From: Zavarzinella sp.
Lineage (GTDB): Bacteria; Planctomycetota; Planctomycetia; Gemmatales; Gemmataceae
DNA: 64,000 nucleotides
NCBI GenBank assembly: GCA_041399155.1
Contig: JAWKTI010000005.1
Coordinates: 186,001 to 250,000, forward strand
Reading direction: 5' to 3'
Under the pieces are notes generated by a model, which saw nothing but the letters and a program-made list of their open reading frames with translations, was not told where the DNA came from and ran no database searches. Numbering within the stretch: the first letter of the stretch is position 1; each line of letters begins with the position of its first letter. This document shows, piece by piece, positions 46,292 through 54,878 of this stretch. A program made the translations under genes and the position numbers.

Positions 46292-46662
46292 CCCACTTCT
46301 GAAATCAGGCATCTTCCAGGTAGAACAGCACGTTGGCAAGTTCGTTGCTGTGCGTTTTTCATATACCCCAGTCCCGCTCTGCCTGTGAATTTGCTACTTT
46401 CAAAATCAATGTTGCCTGATCTGCCTGATCCTCTTAAGTACATTTTCGCCCATAATCTGCTGAAAATGTACCATACCAATTGAAATCCTGCTTGTTAATG
46501 AAGAACTTGATGCACCGATGCACCTGTAGGTAATTCAACATCAAAAAGGAAATTTCTCTCATTTTTGCAGCGCGAGTGGTTTTCTGAAAAACTGCGACTT
46601 TTCTGTCCAAATTCCCCCACACATGGTATGTGATTGGTGGCGAGTGTGACGATGGGGTAACA
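46292..46662. other. Intergenic region upstream of the ECF sigma gene
   Basis: About 370 bp. The one structured element is the inverted repeat at 46438-46471, listed separately. The rest shows no gene or RNA I can support. The region presumably holds the promoter of the sigma/anti-sigma operon. Confidence 0.5.
46438..46471. promoter_or_regulatory. Perfect 10-bp inverted repeat, possible operator or hairpin
   Basis: GTACATTTTC at 46438-46447 and its exact complement at 46462-46471 are separated by 14 bp. It lies 190 bp before the sigma-factor ATG. It could be a dimeric repressor site or an RNA hairpin terminating upstream transcription; there is no T-run directly after it. Confidence 0.35.
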
Positions 46663-47181
46663 ATGGACGCACATGAGCGTTTTCTGCGACATTATGCTAG
46701 CAACGAACCCGCAATCCGTGGTTATGTCCGGCGCTTACTTCCGAATCGGGAAGATGTACACGATGTGATGCAGGATGTTGCATTAGTACTTTGGAAGAAA
46801 TTTGAAGAATTGCCCAATGAGTCTGATTTCCGCCCATGGGCATTCGGTGTTGCGAAACTTCAAACCCTCGCCTGGCTACGGGACAAAGCACGCGATCGGT
46901 TAAAACTATCCGAAGAAACCTTGCTGCTTCTGGCTGATGAATCAACCCCAGTACAGCCACTCCTGGAACAGCACCAGGAAGAGTTGGAACATTGTCTTGA
47001 AAAGTTACCTGCAGAGGAAAAACTGTTATTGCTAGCTGCTTACCAGCCACAAGCAAAAATTAATATTGTGGCACAGCAAAGCAACCGCACGGTGGGAGCG
47101 TTTTATAAATGGCTGCACCGCACCCGCATGAAATTGCTGGCGTGCATCCAGCAGCGTGTTGAATGGAGTGAAGCCAAATGA
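46663..47181 (+). CDS. ECF-type RNA polymerase sigma factor (Rhodopirellula/Verrucomicrobium family)
   Basis: A 172-residue sigma-70 family protein. Region 2 (FLRHYASNEPAIRGYVRRLLPNREDVHDVMQDVALVLWKKFEEL, with RPWAFGVAKLQTLAW) matches the planctomycete/verrucomicrobial gvs1-type group. Region 4 has AEEKLLLLAAYQPQAKINIVAQQSNRTVGAFYKWLHRTRMKLLACI, a helix-turn-helix for the -35 element. The ATG at 46663 fits the family start. The gene overlaps the anti-sigma gene by ATGA (47178-47181), so the two are translationally coupled. It probably controls some of the genes downstream. Confidence 0.9.
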   Translation: MDAHERFLRHYASNEPAIRGYVRRLLPNREDVHDVMQDVALVLWKKFEELPNESDFRPWAFGVAKLQTLAWLRDKARDRLKLSEETLLLLADESTPVQPLLEQHQEELEHCLEKLPAEEKLLLLAAYQPQAKINIVAQQSNRTVGAFYKWLHRTRMKLLACIQQRVEWSEAK

Positions 47182-48245
47182 AAGAAGCATTTCCCCGAGA
47201 ATTGCTTGAGGCACTTTCGAGATACGTGGAAGGCATTCATTCAACAGAAGATATTCAGTTGCTGGAAACAAACCTGCAGCAGAATCCTGCATTCAGAAAG
47301 TTTTTTGTCTGTTACCTCAATCTGGATGCGGGGATTGCCAGCCAGGCAGCAATTGAATCACCCGAGCAGTTACCAGGTACCGTACCAGCTGATGTGGTGC
47401 CTTTTACCACTGCCGGACGCGCGGATAAACGTGGCACGGACAGCACTGTTCCATTACGGAAGTGGTTATCTGTCGCTGCGATCCTGCTGATAACCGTGGG
47501 CGTAGTGCTGGTAGGGATGCTGAGTAATCCCACGAAAGAAATAAAAGCGGAACAACTGCTTGCTGAAGCACAGCATGCGTTAACATTGCCACTGGAACGT
47601 GGTTATCGTGTGGAGGTCACGGGAACTGTCGCATATCAGGAAGATCCCCCACAGCCAGAGCAGATGATTGTCTGGACCCACGGCAACCGCTTTCGGGTAG
47701 AGGTAGCGAATCCCACAGAGAAGTGGGCCTGGGGTCGTGAGGAAGATGGTTCAATCTGGATTGTGGCAAACCCGAATCGAGGTCTGAAGATAAACCCGGA
47801 TGAAATTGGTCCCGCATTGAAGAGGTATTCTGATCGTTTTGCTTTGGATTGGACTTCTCTTATTTCAGATTTAAAGCAGGGTGCTGATCTGAAAGTTTCT
47901 TCCGGCACTGCTCAGCAGAAATCGATTCGTTTGCATGGACAGTTTCGCAGTGGGTACCACCGTTCGTTACTTGTGTCTGTTGATCTGGAACTGGATCCCA
48001 GCTCAAAAGCAATTCGGAAAGCAACGATGGTTCGCACAAGACCTGACCAGCAACAGGAAACCAGTGTTTTTACTCTGGTTGAAGAGAGACCAATTCAGGA
48101 AGATCGCTACCACCTGGAAGGAAATCTGGTGAGGCCATTTGAGATTCTGGATGGCAAAGCAAAAACTGGCAGACGACGCATGATCATTGGTAACCGCCTG
48201 GGTGGTGGAAACCATCGTTGGCTGCTGCCTGGCAATAACCCGTAA
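47178..48245 (+). CDS. Anti-sigma factor-like membrane protein with LolA-like exported domain
   Basis: A 355-residue single-pass protein. The N-terminal 60 residues (LLEALSRYVEGIHSTEDIQLLETNLQQNPAFRKFFVCYLNLD) fit the sigma-binding part of planctomycete FecR-like anti-sigma proteins. A membrane helix follows (WLSVAAILLITVGVVLVGML, about 95-115). The exported part (VEVTGTVAYQEDPPQPEQMIVWTHGNRFRVEVANP) has a beta layout like LolA/outer-membrane lipoprotein carriers. It is coupled to the sigma gene by a 4-bp overlap. It most likely holds the sigma factor until an external signal arrives. Confidence 0.75.
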   Translation: MKEAFPRELLEALSRYVEGIHSTEDIQLLETNLQQNPAFRKFFVCYLNLDAGIASQAAIESPEQLPGTVPADVVPFTTAGRADKRGTDSTVPLRKWLSVAAILLITVGVVLVGMLSNPTKEIKAEQLLAEAQHALTLPLERGYRVEVTGTVAYQEDPPQPEQMIVWTHGNRFRVEVANPTEKWAWGREEDGSIWIVANPNRGLKINPDEIGPALKRYSDRFALDWTSLISDLKQGADLKVSSGTAQQKSIRLHGQFRSGYHRSLLVSVDLELDPSSKAIRKATMVRTRPDQQQETSVFTLVEERPIQEDRYHLEGNLVRPFEILDGKAKTGRRRMIIGNRLGGGNHRWLLPGNNP

Positions 48246-48290
48246 ATGCAATTCCATTGCAAGTTCGCTGAATAAGCAGGAGTAACAAAA

Positions 48291-48734
48291 ATGATTTTCT
48301 ACAGTGCCCTGGTGGGGCTGCATGCACTGTTGCCAGTAAATGAAATCACGCCGACGGTGTTCTATGGCAGGATTCAGAAAATTGAAAGCGGTAAAGTTTC
48401 GTTCACCCGGAGTGCCACTTCAGAAGAAGGTGGGATGGCGAAAGGAAAAGGAAAAAAGAAAGGTGGTTTCAGTCGATCTGGTGCAGAAACGTTGCCAGTG
48501 GCTACCGACATTCTGATTACCACTGCCCATGTGGAACGCCGCACGGGTGACTTTCACGTGGGTACACCGCTTGGCGGAGGACTTCGAAACAGTGCCATGA
48601 AAAAACTATCCCCAGGTGCATCTGCCAGAATAGTCATTCATGGGGGCAAAGTGATTGAACTGAATATCGCTTTTGCAGATCAGGAGGATGTCACCGTAAT
48701 CGCAATTCCACCACGTCAAGTGCCCAAGAAATAA
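48291..48734 (+). CDS. Small protein of unknown function in the sigma operon
   Basis: A 147-residue protein. The N-terminus (FYSALVGLHALLPV) is hydrophobic and may be a signal. Residues 20-147 are beta-rich with a Lys/Gly tract (MAKGKGKKKGGFS) in the middle and a repeated strand-turn pattern (RIVIHGGKVIELNIAFADQEDVTVI). No family was recognised. It has a strong AGGAG site and lies between the anti-sigma gene (45 bp) and the cytochrome gene (19 bp), so it is probably in the same transcript. Confidence 0.65.
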   Translation: MIFYSALVGLHALLPVNEITPTVFYGRIQKIESGKVSFTRSATSEEGGMAKGKGKKKGGFSRSGAETLPVATDILITTAHVERRTGDFHVGTPLGGGLRNSAMKKLSPGASARIVIHGGKVIELNIAFADQEDVTVIAIPPRQVPKK

Positions 48735-48753
48735 CTCAAGCAGGAACAGAACC

Positions 48754-51222
48754 ATGAAACTTCGAATGCTCTGGTTAACGGCAATCGTTTGGTCGAGTGC
48801 AAACACTACCAGCCATGCCCAGTCGAACAATATTGCTTTTTTTGAAGCAAAAATTCGCCCGATGCTGGCAAAGTATTGTTACAGTTGCCATTCCGAAACT
48901 GCCAACAAAAAGAAAGGTGGTCTGGCAGTAGACACTCAGGCTGCACTGCTGAAAGGTGGGGAATCTGGCCCGGCAATTGTCCCGAAGTCGGCTGAGAAAA
49001 GTCTGTTGTTTCAGGCGATTACTTACCACAACAAAGAGATGCAGATGCCACCCGATGGGAAGCTGAGCGATATGGTGATTGCTGATGTTCGCAAGTGGAT
49101 TGAAATGGGTGCACCAGACCCCAGAGGCAGAACAGGAACTATTCCGATCCAGAAGAGCATCGATCTTGTAAAAGGCAGGCAGTACTGGGCTTATCAACCA
49201 CCCATGAAGCAGACATTGCCAAAGGTGAACAATGGAGCATGGCCACGAACGGACATTGATTATTTCACACTGGCCAAAATGGAAGAGAATCACCTGAAAC
49301 CGGTGGGTGATGCAGCCAATGTAACTCTGGTGAGAAGACTTTACTTCACCATCATTGGGTTGCCACCATTGCAGGAAGATCTTGCCACGTGGGTAAGCAA
49401 ACTGGATTCCACTGCCAGCTTGCCTGCAAAGCAGAAAGTGCTGGGAGAACTAGTTGATTCTTTGCTGGCATTACCTCACTACGGAGAACATTGGGGCAGG
49501 CATTGGCTGGATGTGGCACGCTACGGTGATTCCACGGGTGGCGACGATAACAACGTTCACCCCCACGCCTGGCGGTACCGCGACTATGTGATCGATGCAT
49601 TCAATGCAGATACACCTTACGATCGATTTATTGTGGAACAACTTGCGGGTGATCTGTTACCCGCAGCTGACAAAGCGGAGTTTGCCAGGAATGTGATTGC
49701 TACTGGTTTTCTGGCGATTGGTGTGAAACTGGTGGGAGAGGAAGAAGGCAGAAAGTTTTTTGCTGATATGGTAGATGAGCAGATCGATGTGACAACCAAA
49801 GTATTTCTGGCAACGACAGTCGCCTGCGCCCGATGTCACGATCATAAACTGGATCCCATTCCGCAAGCAGATTATTACGCCCTGGCTGGCATCTTTCGCA
49901 GCACCACCACACACTTTGGACTGCTGCATTCCCAGGCACGCCAAACAACGCCGCTGATTGATTTAAGTGGTATGGGATTACCTGTGCTTGGAAAAACGAT
50001 TTCCCAGGACGAATTGCAGAAATTGAAAAAAGCCCGCGATGATGCTGCGACATTGGTAGATGATATTTATCGTAGACGCCGGGCTGGAGAACAAATTAAC
50101 CAAAGCGTCTGGTTGCGTTCCCGAACGAATCGAGATCGCACCGACTTTGCTTATCAGGCTTATGACAGTAAAGGCAACCCCAAAGTATTAGTGATGGGCA
50201 TCCAGGATCAGGAATTGCCTGTTGATACCTGGATTAATCCACGTGGGGAGGTGGATCAGCGTGGGGCGAAAGTCCGTCGTGGCGTGGTGCAGGTGCTTGC
50301 GAAATCAGGTGCCCATTATTTACCCAGCACCAATTCCAGTGGGCGGTTGGAACTGGCGAAATGGATTGCCAGCCCCAATAATCCGATCACTGCCCGGGTG
50401 ATGGTCAATCGTATCTGGCACCACGTGTTTGGACATGGCCTTGTTCGCAGCACCGACGACTTTGGCGTGTCTGGCTTGCCGCCCACGCATCCAGAGTTGC
50501 TGGATTACCTGGCACTACGCTTCATTGAAAATAAATGGTCTGTGAAAGCGATGATTCGGGAGATGGTTCTATCCCACACCTGGCAGCTTGCTGCTTCTGA
50601 TCTCAAAGAAAATTCAGCGATTGACCCAGACAATCAGTACTACTGTCGGATGAGCCGCAAACGGCTGACTGCAGAATCGATTCGTGATGCAATGCTGGTG
50701 GTATCCGGGAACCTGAAGCGGGAACGCCCACTTGGCAATTTCCTTTCCGGTGTTGGGGAAGGTACGATTGGTCGATCAGTCATGGAACCGGAGATACGCA
50801 AGATTGATCCGGATTATCGTTCGGTTTATTTACCACGTGTACGTAACGTACTGCCGGAGATGCTGGAATTATTCGATGCCCCGGATGCCAGTCTGGTAGC
50901 TGGTGTGCGAGATACTACAACCAGCCCGTTACAAGGGCTTTATCTGATGAACAGTCCTTTCGTATCGCGGCAGGTGGAAGCAACTGCTGCTAGGATTCTC
51001 AAAAAATCTACGGCTGATACTGACCTGGTGAAGGCAATCCATTTACATGTGTATGGCATTCCACCCACAGACAAGCAGCGAGATATTGCGAATCAGTTTT
51101 TTGATCAGATAAAAAAGCAACTGGCTCCCACCCAGGCGAAAAGTTACGAGATCGAAAAGATTGTGGTGCAAACTTACTGCCACGCACTGATTTGCTCGGC
51201 AGAATTTCGGATTCTTGATTAA
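48754..51222 (+). CDS. PSCyt1 - DUF1549 - DUF1553 exported cytochrome protein
   Basis: An 822-residue protein of the planctomycete surface-cytochrome type. A signal peptide is followed by PSCyt1 (FFEAKIRPMLAKYCYSCHSETANKKKGGLAVD), which carries the heme site CYSCH. DUF1549 (WPRTDIDYFTLAKMEENHLKPV; LVRRLYFTIIGLPPLQEDL) and a second heme-type motif CARCHDHKLDPI follow. DUF1553 (ELAKWIASPNNPITARVMVNRIWHHVFGHGLV; DDFGVSGLPPTHPELLDYLA) ends the protein. The function is not established; such proteins are thought to take part in exported redox or polymer degradation. The DUF1501 gene follows and is the usual partner. Confidence 0.93.
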   Translation: MKLRMLWLTAIVWSSANTTSHAQSNNIAFFEAKIRPMLAKYCYSCHSETANKKKGGLAVDTQAALLKGGESGPAIVPKSAEKSLLFQAITYHNKEMQMPPDGKLSDMVIADVRKWIEMGAPDPRGRTGTIPIQKSIDLVKGRQYWAYQPPMKQTLPKVNNGAWPRTDIDYFTLAKMEENHLKPVGDAANVTLVRRLYFTIIGLPPLQEDLATWVSKLDSTASLPAKQKVLGELVDSLLALPHYGEHWGRHWLDVARYGDSTGGDDNNVHPHAWRYRDYVIDAFNADTPYDRFIVEQLAGDLLPAADKAEFARNVIATGFLAIGVKLVGEEEGRKFFADMVDEQIDVTTKVFLATTVACARCHDHKLDPIPQADYYALAGIFRSTTTHFGLLHSQARQTTPLIDLSGMGLPVLGKTISQDELQKLKKARDDAATLVDDIYRRRRAGEQINQSVWLRSRTNRDRTDFAYQAYDSKGNPKVLVMGIQDQELPVDTWINPRGEVDQRGAKVRRGVVQVLAKSGAHYLPSTNSSGRLELAKWIASPNNPITARVMVNRIWHHVFGHGLVRSTDDFGVSGLPPTHPELLDYLALRFIENKWSVKAMIREMVLSHTWQLAASDLKENSAIDPDNQYYCRMSRKRLTAESIRDAMLVVSGNLKRERPLGNFLSGVGEGTIGRSVMEPEIRKIDPDYRSVYLPRVRNVLPEMLELFDAPDASLVAGVRDTTTSPLQGLYLMNSPFVSRQVEATAARILKKSTADTDLVKAIHLHVYGIPPTDKQRDIANQFFDQIKKQLAPTQAKSYEIEKIVVQTYCHALICSAEFRILD

Positions 51223-51244
51223 CGAATCACTTAGGAGAAAATAT

Positions 51245-52654
51245 ATGTTTCAAGCAACGAATGATCTGTCCCGTCGGGATATGCTGAAAGCAACATCAGC
51301 TGGGTTTGGCTTTATGGCGTTCTCTGGCTTATCTACTCTGGAAGCCGCAGAGAAAACCTCTGTTCTCACCGTGAAAGAGCCCCACTTCCCTGCGAAGGCA
51401 AAGCGGGTGATCTTTCTGTGCATGCGTGGGGGCCCTTCCCACCTGGATACGTTTGATTACAAACCGGCATTAGTAAAAGATAGTGGCAAGGCTTCCAAAT
51501 ATGGGGAAAAATTAATGACTTCCCCCTGGGCCTTCAAGCAGCGTGGTAAGTCTGGCTTGTGGATTTCTGATCTTTATCCGGAACTGGCAAAAGTTGCCGA
51601 CAAACTAACCCTGCTACGAGGGATGAATTGCGATCAACCCAACCACTCCCAGGCATTTGTTCAGATGCACACAGGCAATTTTCAGTTTGTGAGGCCTTCG
51701 TTAGGTGCGTGGACTCTCTATGGCCTGGGCACGGTTTCCAGCAATCTGCCTGGGTTCATTTCTATCAACCCCCCCACCAGTGTCGGTGGGGCGCAAAATT
51801 ATGGCAGCGCCTTTTTACCTGCTGCCTTCCAGGGAACAAAGTTCAACATTGCAGACAGCAGCCAACGCAGTCGACCGATTGATATTGCCCGCCGTGGTGC
51901 GGCTAACCCACTGGGTATCAATCACCTGACCAATGAAAAATTGAAAATGAATTTACAACGCACACAACTGGATCTGATTCAACAACTCAACAACGAGAAA
52001 ATCTACCGAGATGGCCCATCCCAGTTGATTGACGGTGCGATCGAAAGTTTCGAACTTGCTTTTCGAATGCAGGATGCTGTGCCGGAAGTGATGGATCTTG
52101 CAAAAGAAACCAAGGAAACTCTGTCTCTCTACGGTATTGGTACCGCTGAAACAGATGGATTTGGCAGGCAGTGTCTGCTGGCTCGCCGCTTTGCGGAAGC
52201 AGGTGTGCGGTTTATCGAACTTGGTCACGGCTCCTGGGATCAGCACAACAATTTACGCACAGGGTTAGAAAAGAATGCGTTGAATACCGATCGTCCGATT
52301 GCGGGTTTATTGACCGATCTGGAACGGCGAGGCATGCTGCAGGATACCCTGGTGATCTGGGGTGGCGAATTTGGCCGTACGCCACATTCCAATAATGGTG
52401 ATGGGCGAGACCACAACCACAAAGGTTACACAATGTGGATGGCCGGAGGTGGGGTAAAAGCAGGATTTTCCTACGGTGCCACCGACGATTATGGTTACGA
52501 AGCTGTTAGCGGAAAAATGCACATCCACGACTGGCATGCGACTATTTTACATCTGCTGGGCTTGAATCATGAGAAACTGGTCTTTCGACACGCGGGCCGG
52601 GCGATGCGTCTGACCGATGTCCACGGCAGTGTGGCGAAAGCCATTATTGCATAG
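51245..52654 (+). CDS. DUF1501 protein (Tat-exported), partner of the PSCyt1 gene
   Basis: A 469-residue protein. The Tat signal (DLSRRDMLKATSAGFGFMAFSGL) is followed by VIFLCMRGGPSHLDTFDYKP, NHSQAFVQMHTG, FIELGHGSWDQHNNLRTG and LVIWGGEFGRTPHSNNGDGRDHNHKGYT, all DUF1501 landmarks. The frame is open to 51215, which overlaps the preceding gene, but the TAGGAGA site before ATG 51245 and the Tat motif fix the start. The tight spacing (22 bp) to the PSCyt1 gene is the standard arrangement in planctomycetes. The mature protein is periplasmic. Confidence 0.92.
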   Translation: MFQATNDLSRRDMLKATSAGFGFMAFSGLSTLEAAEKTSVLTVKEPHFPAKAKRVIFLCMRGGPSHLDTFDYKPALVKDSGKASKYGEKLMTSPWAFKQRGKSGLWISDLYPELAKVADKLTLLRGMNCDQPNHSQAFVQMHTGNFQFVRPSLGAWTLYGLGTVSSNLPGFISINPPTSVGGAQNYGSAFLPAAFQGTKFNIADSSQRSRPIDIARRGAANPLGINHLTNEKLKMNLQRTQLDLIQQLNNEKIYRDGPSQLIDGAIESFELAFRMQDAVPEVMDLAKETKETLSLYGIGTAETDGFGRQCLLARRFAEAGVRFIELGHGSWDQHNNLRTGLEKNALNTDRPIAGLLTDLERRGMLQDTLVIWGGEFGRTPHSNNGDGRDHNHKGYTMWMAGGGVKAGFSYGATDDYGYEAVSGKMHIHDWHATILHLLGLNHEKLVFRHAGRAMRLTDVHGSVAKAIIA

Positions 52655-52899
52655 CATTACCCCTGATGCTCGTTGAAGCTGACATAAAACTCTTATCGAG
52701 AATACCGATTTGATTCCCTCAACTGGTTCAAATCTTTGGGGACCTTCGATTTCTTCGATAAACCTTTCGGTGTACTCCAGAAGATTAGCTACTACGTGTA
52801 TTGGTTTCATATTCGATATTAATCGCATGACCGTAGCCAATTAACATCCCATCAAGTAACATAGCGTGGTTACACCTGCCGAGGAGAAGCACTTTTCTC

Positions 52900-54318
52900 A
52901 TGAAATCCTGGTTCCGCACGGAAGATGTGCTGGCGGTCTTACTTGGCACGCTGATTATCGGTCTCAGCCTGGCTGCACTCGCGGATGCAAATCTGCTGGG
53001 ATGGTCAGTGGCAGTGAAAGAATGGGCAGATCCTGCAAAAGCGATGGTGCCCTCTTCAAAATCCTTTGCTGGCCTCACTGGCTACGGCGCATTGGCAATC
53101 ACCTTTGTTTTTCTGCTGGCGGTACTTACTGGTGGCGCAGCGTTTTTACAATATCGACCGGGGCCATTTGCCGTTCGCTTTGGTGTACTTTTTTTACTCG
53201 CTTTTGGCTGTTGGGTCGCGGGCCACAATTCGTATATCGCTGCCACGCCAAATAAACGCCCACCCGGGGTGGGATGGTCGCTCGGTCTCACGGGGGAAGC
53301 AGGCTACCTGCTGGCACTTGTTGGTGGCTTGCTGATCGGCAATTTGCTCCCACGCATCGCGAACTGGTTCAAACAGGCCGCTCGGCCGGAATTGTTCATT
53401 AAAACGGGCATTGTGATTTACGGTGCGGTTCTGGGGGCAAAAGCTGCAGAAGAATCCGGACGTGCTACGGCAATCCTCTTCCGTGGACTTGCTGCAATTA
53501 TTGAAGCCTATTTGATTTACTGGGCTTTGGTGTATCTGCTTGCCAGAAAAGTGTTCGGCTTCAGCCGAGAGTGGGCTGCACCACTGGCGTCTGGTATTTC
53601 TATCTGTGGCGTCACCGCGGCAATCACAACAGGTGCTGCCATTCGCGCCCGACCAGTGGTACCAGTGATGGTTTCCTCGCTGGTTGTTATTTTTGCAGTG
53701 CTTGAAATGTTAATCCTGCCACCGCTGGCCCACTATATCATGCCAAACGAGCCGATGGTTGCAGCAGGGTGGATGGGCCTTGCCGTAAAGACCGATGGGG
53801 CAGCGTTTTCCAGTGGCGAAGTTACCGCAGGACTTTACTACCCAGATCCCGAAGATCCTGCACGGAAGTGGATGGCACTGACAACCACCACCGTAAAGGT
53901 GTTTATTGATGTGTTTATTGGTGTATGGGCAGTGGTGCTTTCGGTGATCTGGTCCTGGAAAATTGAAAAGAAAGAAGGTAGCTCGCGGCTACCGCTACGT
54001 GAAATATGGGAAAGGTTTCCCAAATTCGTATTTGGTTACGCACTGACCTTCGGTATTTTCTTTCTGGTGGGGCTTTCTTCACCTGAAGTAATACCGGACT
54101 TGAAGCGGGGAACCAGTCAGGCAGATGTCTTCCGACGGTTGTTTTTCGTGCTGACCTTTTTCAGTATCGGGCTGGCAACAAATGTCCGAAGGCTTTGGGC
54201 AGAGGGGCTTGGGCGGTTGGCACTCGTCTATATCGTGAGCCTTTTTGGATTTGTGATCTGGATTGGTTTGGCGATTTCGTGGCTGTTCTTCCACGGCGTT
54301 CCAGCAGGGAGTAATTAA
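52900..54318 (+). CDS. YeiH-family putative sulfate exporter
   Basis: A 472-residue membrane protein with about twelve helices. Family landmarks are LIGNLLPRIANWFKQAARPELFIKTGIVIYGAVLG, the SGISICGVTAAITTGAAIRARP helix-loop, and LVIFAVLEMLILPPLAHYIMP, followed by GWMGLAVKTDGAAFSSGEV. YeiH/DUF698-type proteins are annotated as putative sulfate or organic-anion exporters. With several secreted sulfatases in the genome, sulfate handling is attractive but unproven. The family usually has about 350 residues; this longer form has extra N-terminal and middle segments. A 58-residue membrane-protein gene starts 1 bp after its stop. Confidence 0.85.
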   Translation: MKSWFRTEDVLAVLLGTLIIGLSLAALADANLLGWSVAVKEWADPAKAMVPSSKSFAGLTGYGALAITFVFLLAVLTGGAAFLQYRPGPFAVRFGVLFLLAFGCWVAGHNSYIAATPNKRPPGVGWSLGLTGEAGYLLALVGGLLIGNLLPRIANWFKQAARPELFIKTGIVIYGAVLGAKAAEESGRATAILFRGLAAIIEAYLIYWALVYLLARKVFGFSREWAAPLASGISICGVTAAITTGAAIRARPVVPVMVSSLVVIFAVLEMLILPPLAHYIMPNEPMVAAGWMGLAVKTDGAAFSSGEVTAGLYYPDPEDPARKWMALTTTTVKVFIDVFIGVWAVVLSVIWSWKIEKKEGSSRLPLREIWERFPKFVFGYALTFGIFFLVGLSSPEVIPDLKRGTSQADVFRRLFFVLTFFSIGLATNVRRLWAEGLGRLALVYIVSLFGFVIWIGLAISWLFFHGVPAGSN

Positions 54319-54319
54319 G

Positions 54320-54496
54320 ATGACCATGCCAACCCCGCCTTCCGATTCGGACACTGCACGTGAACTGGCGAATCAGCAGTCGGAACCATTGTTACCCGTT
54401 GAAAAATGGCTGATTGGTGGCAGCCTTGCACTTGGTCTGGTGCTGCTGGTTCTTCTCTTATGGGTCAGTCGCACCTATTTTCCAGCAGGTCAATAA
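54320..54496 (+). CDS. 58-residue single-helix membrane protein
   Basis: A short protein with a polar N-terminus (TMPTPPSDSDTARELANQQSEP) and one membrane helix (WLIGGSLALGLVLLVLLLWVS). GGAG lies just upstream of the ATG, inside the end of the transporter gene, so both are one transcript. It may be an accessory subunit of the transporter; no family was recognised. Confidence 0.6.
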   Translation: MTMPTPPSDSDTARELANQQSEPLLPVEKWLIGGSLALGLVLLVLLLWVSRTYFPAGQ

Positions 54497-54618
54497 ACTT
54501 GATTTCTAAGCAAAATTCTGATGCCGCATTCTTCTGTCAACTTCGCAGGTAATTTTCCAACTTTGGATAGAACGCTTTTCTCGATCCAGTAAACGACACC
54601 AGCATTACCGCCTGAACT

Positions 54619-54758
54619 ATTCCAACCGTTCTGTCCCACCATAACATAGTGGGAAGAGGTGAAAATATGGAAGTGATCAGCGTTTCGGCTGCCCGACAGG
54701 CAGGCAGCGTGGGCAAAACCGTTACCGTACGTGGCTGGGTGCGGACTCGGCGTGATTC
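54619..54758 (+). repeat. Direct repeat copy 1: upstream region and 5' end of asnS
   Basis: A 140-bp stretch nearly identical to 58627-58765, with one extra base near 54653 and two substitutions near 54720. It covers the asnS upstream region, ribosome site and first 31 codons. The copies diverge right after GATTC. It marks the left edge of the segment carrying the kinase-TPR gene. Confidence 0.88.
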
Positions 54759-54762
54759 CTAA
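54667..54762 (+). pseudogene. Truncated asnS 5' fragment
   Basis: This starts exactly like asnS (MEVISVSAARQAGSVGKTVTV) with the same ribosome site, but ends after 31 codons at TAA where the repeat stops. It is a remnant, not a working gene, though a short peptide could be translated from it. Confidence 0.75.
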
Positions 54763-54878
54763 TAAACGCGAATTACAGTTTGGTTTGTTTTGGTTTTCAT
54801 GATTGCAGATAATCAATGCAGCACTTACAATCAAGTGTTGAAATTGGCAGGATTTCAAATTTTGGACTGGAGCAAGAC

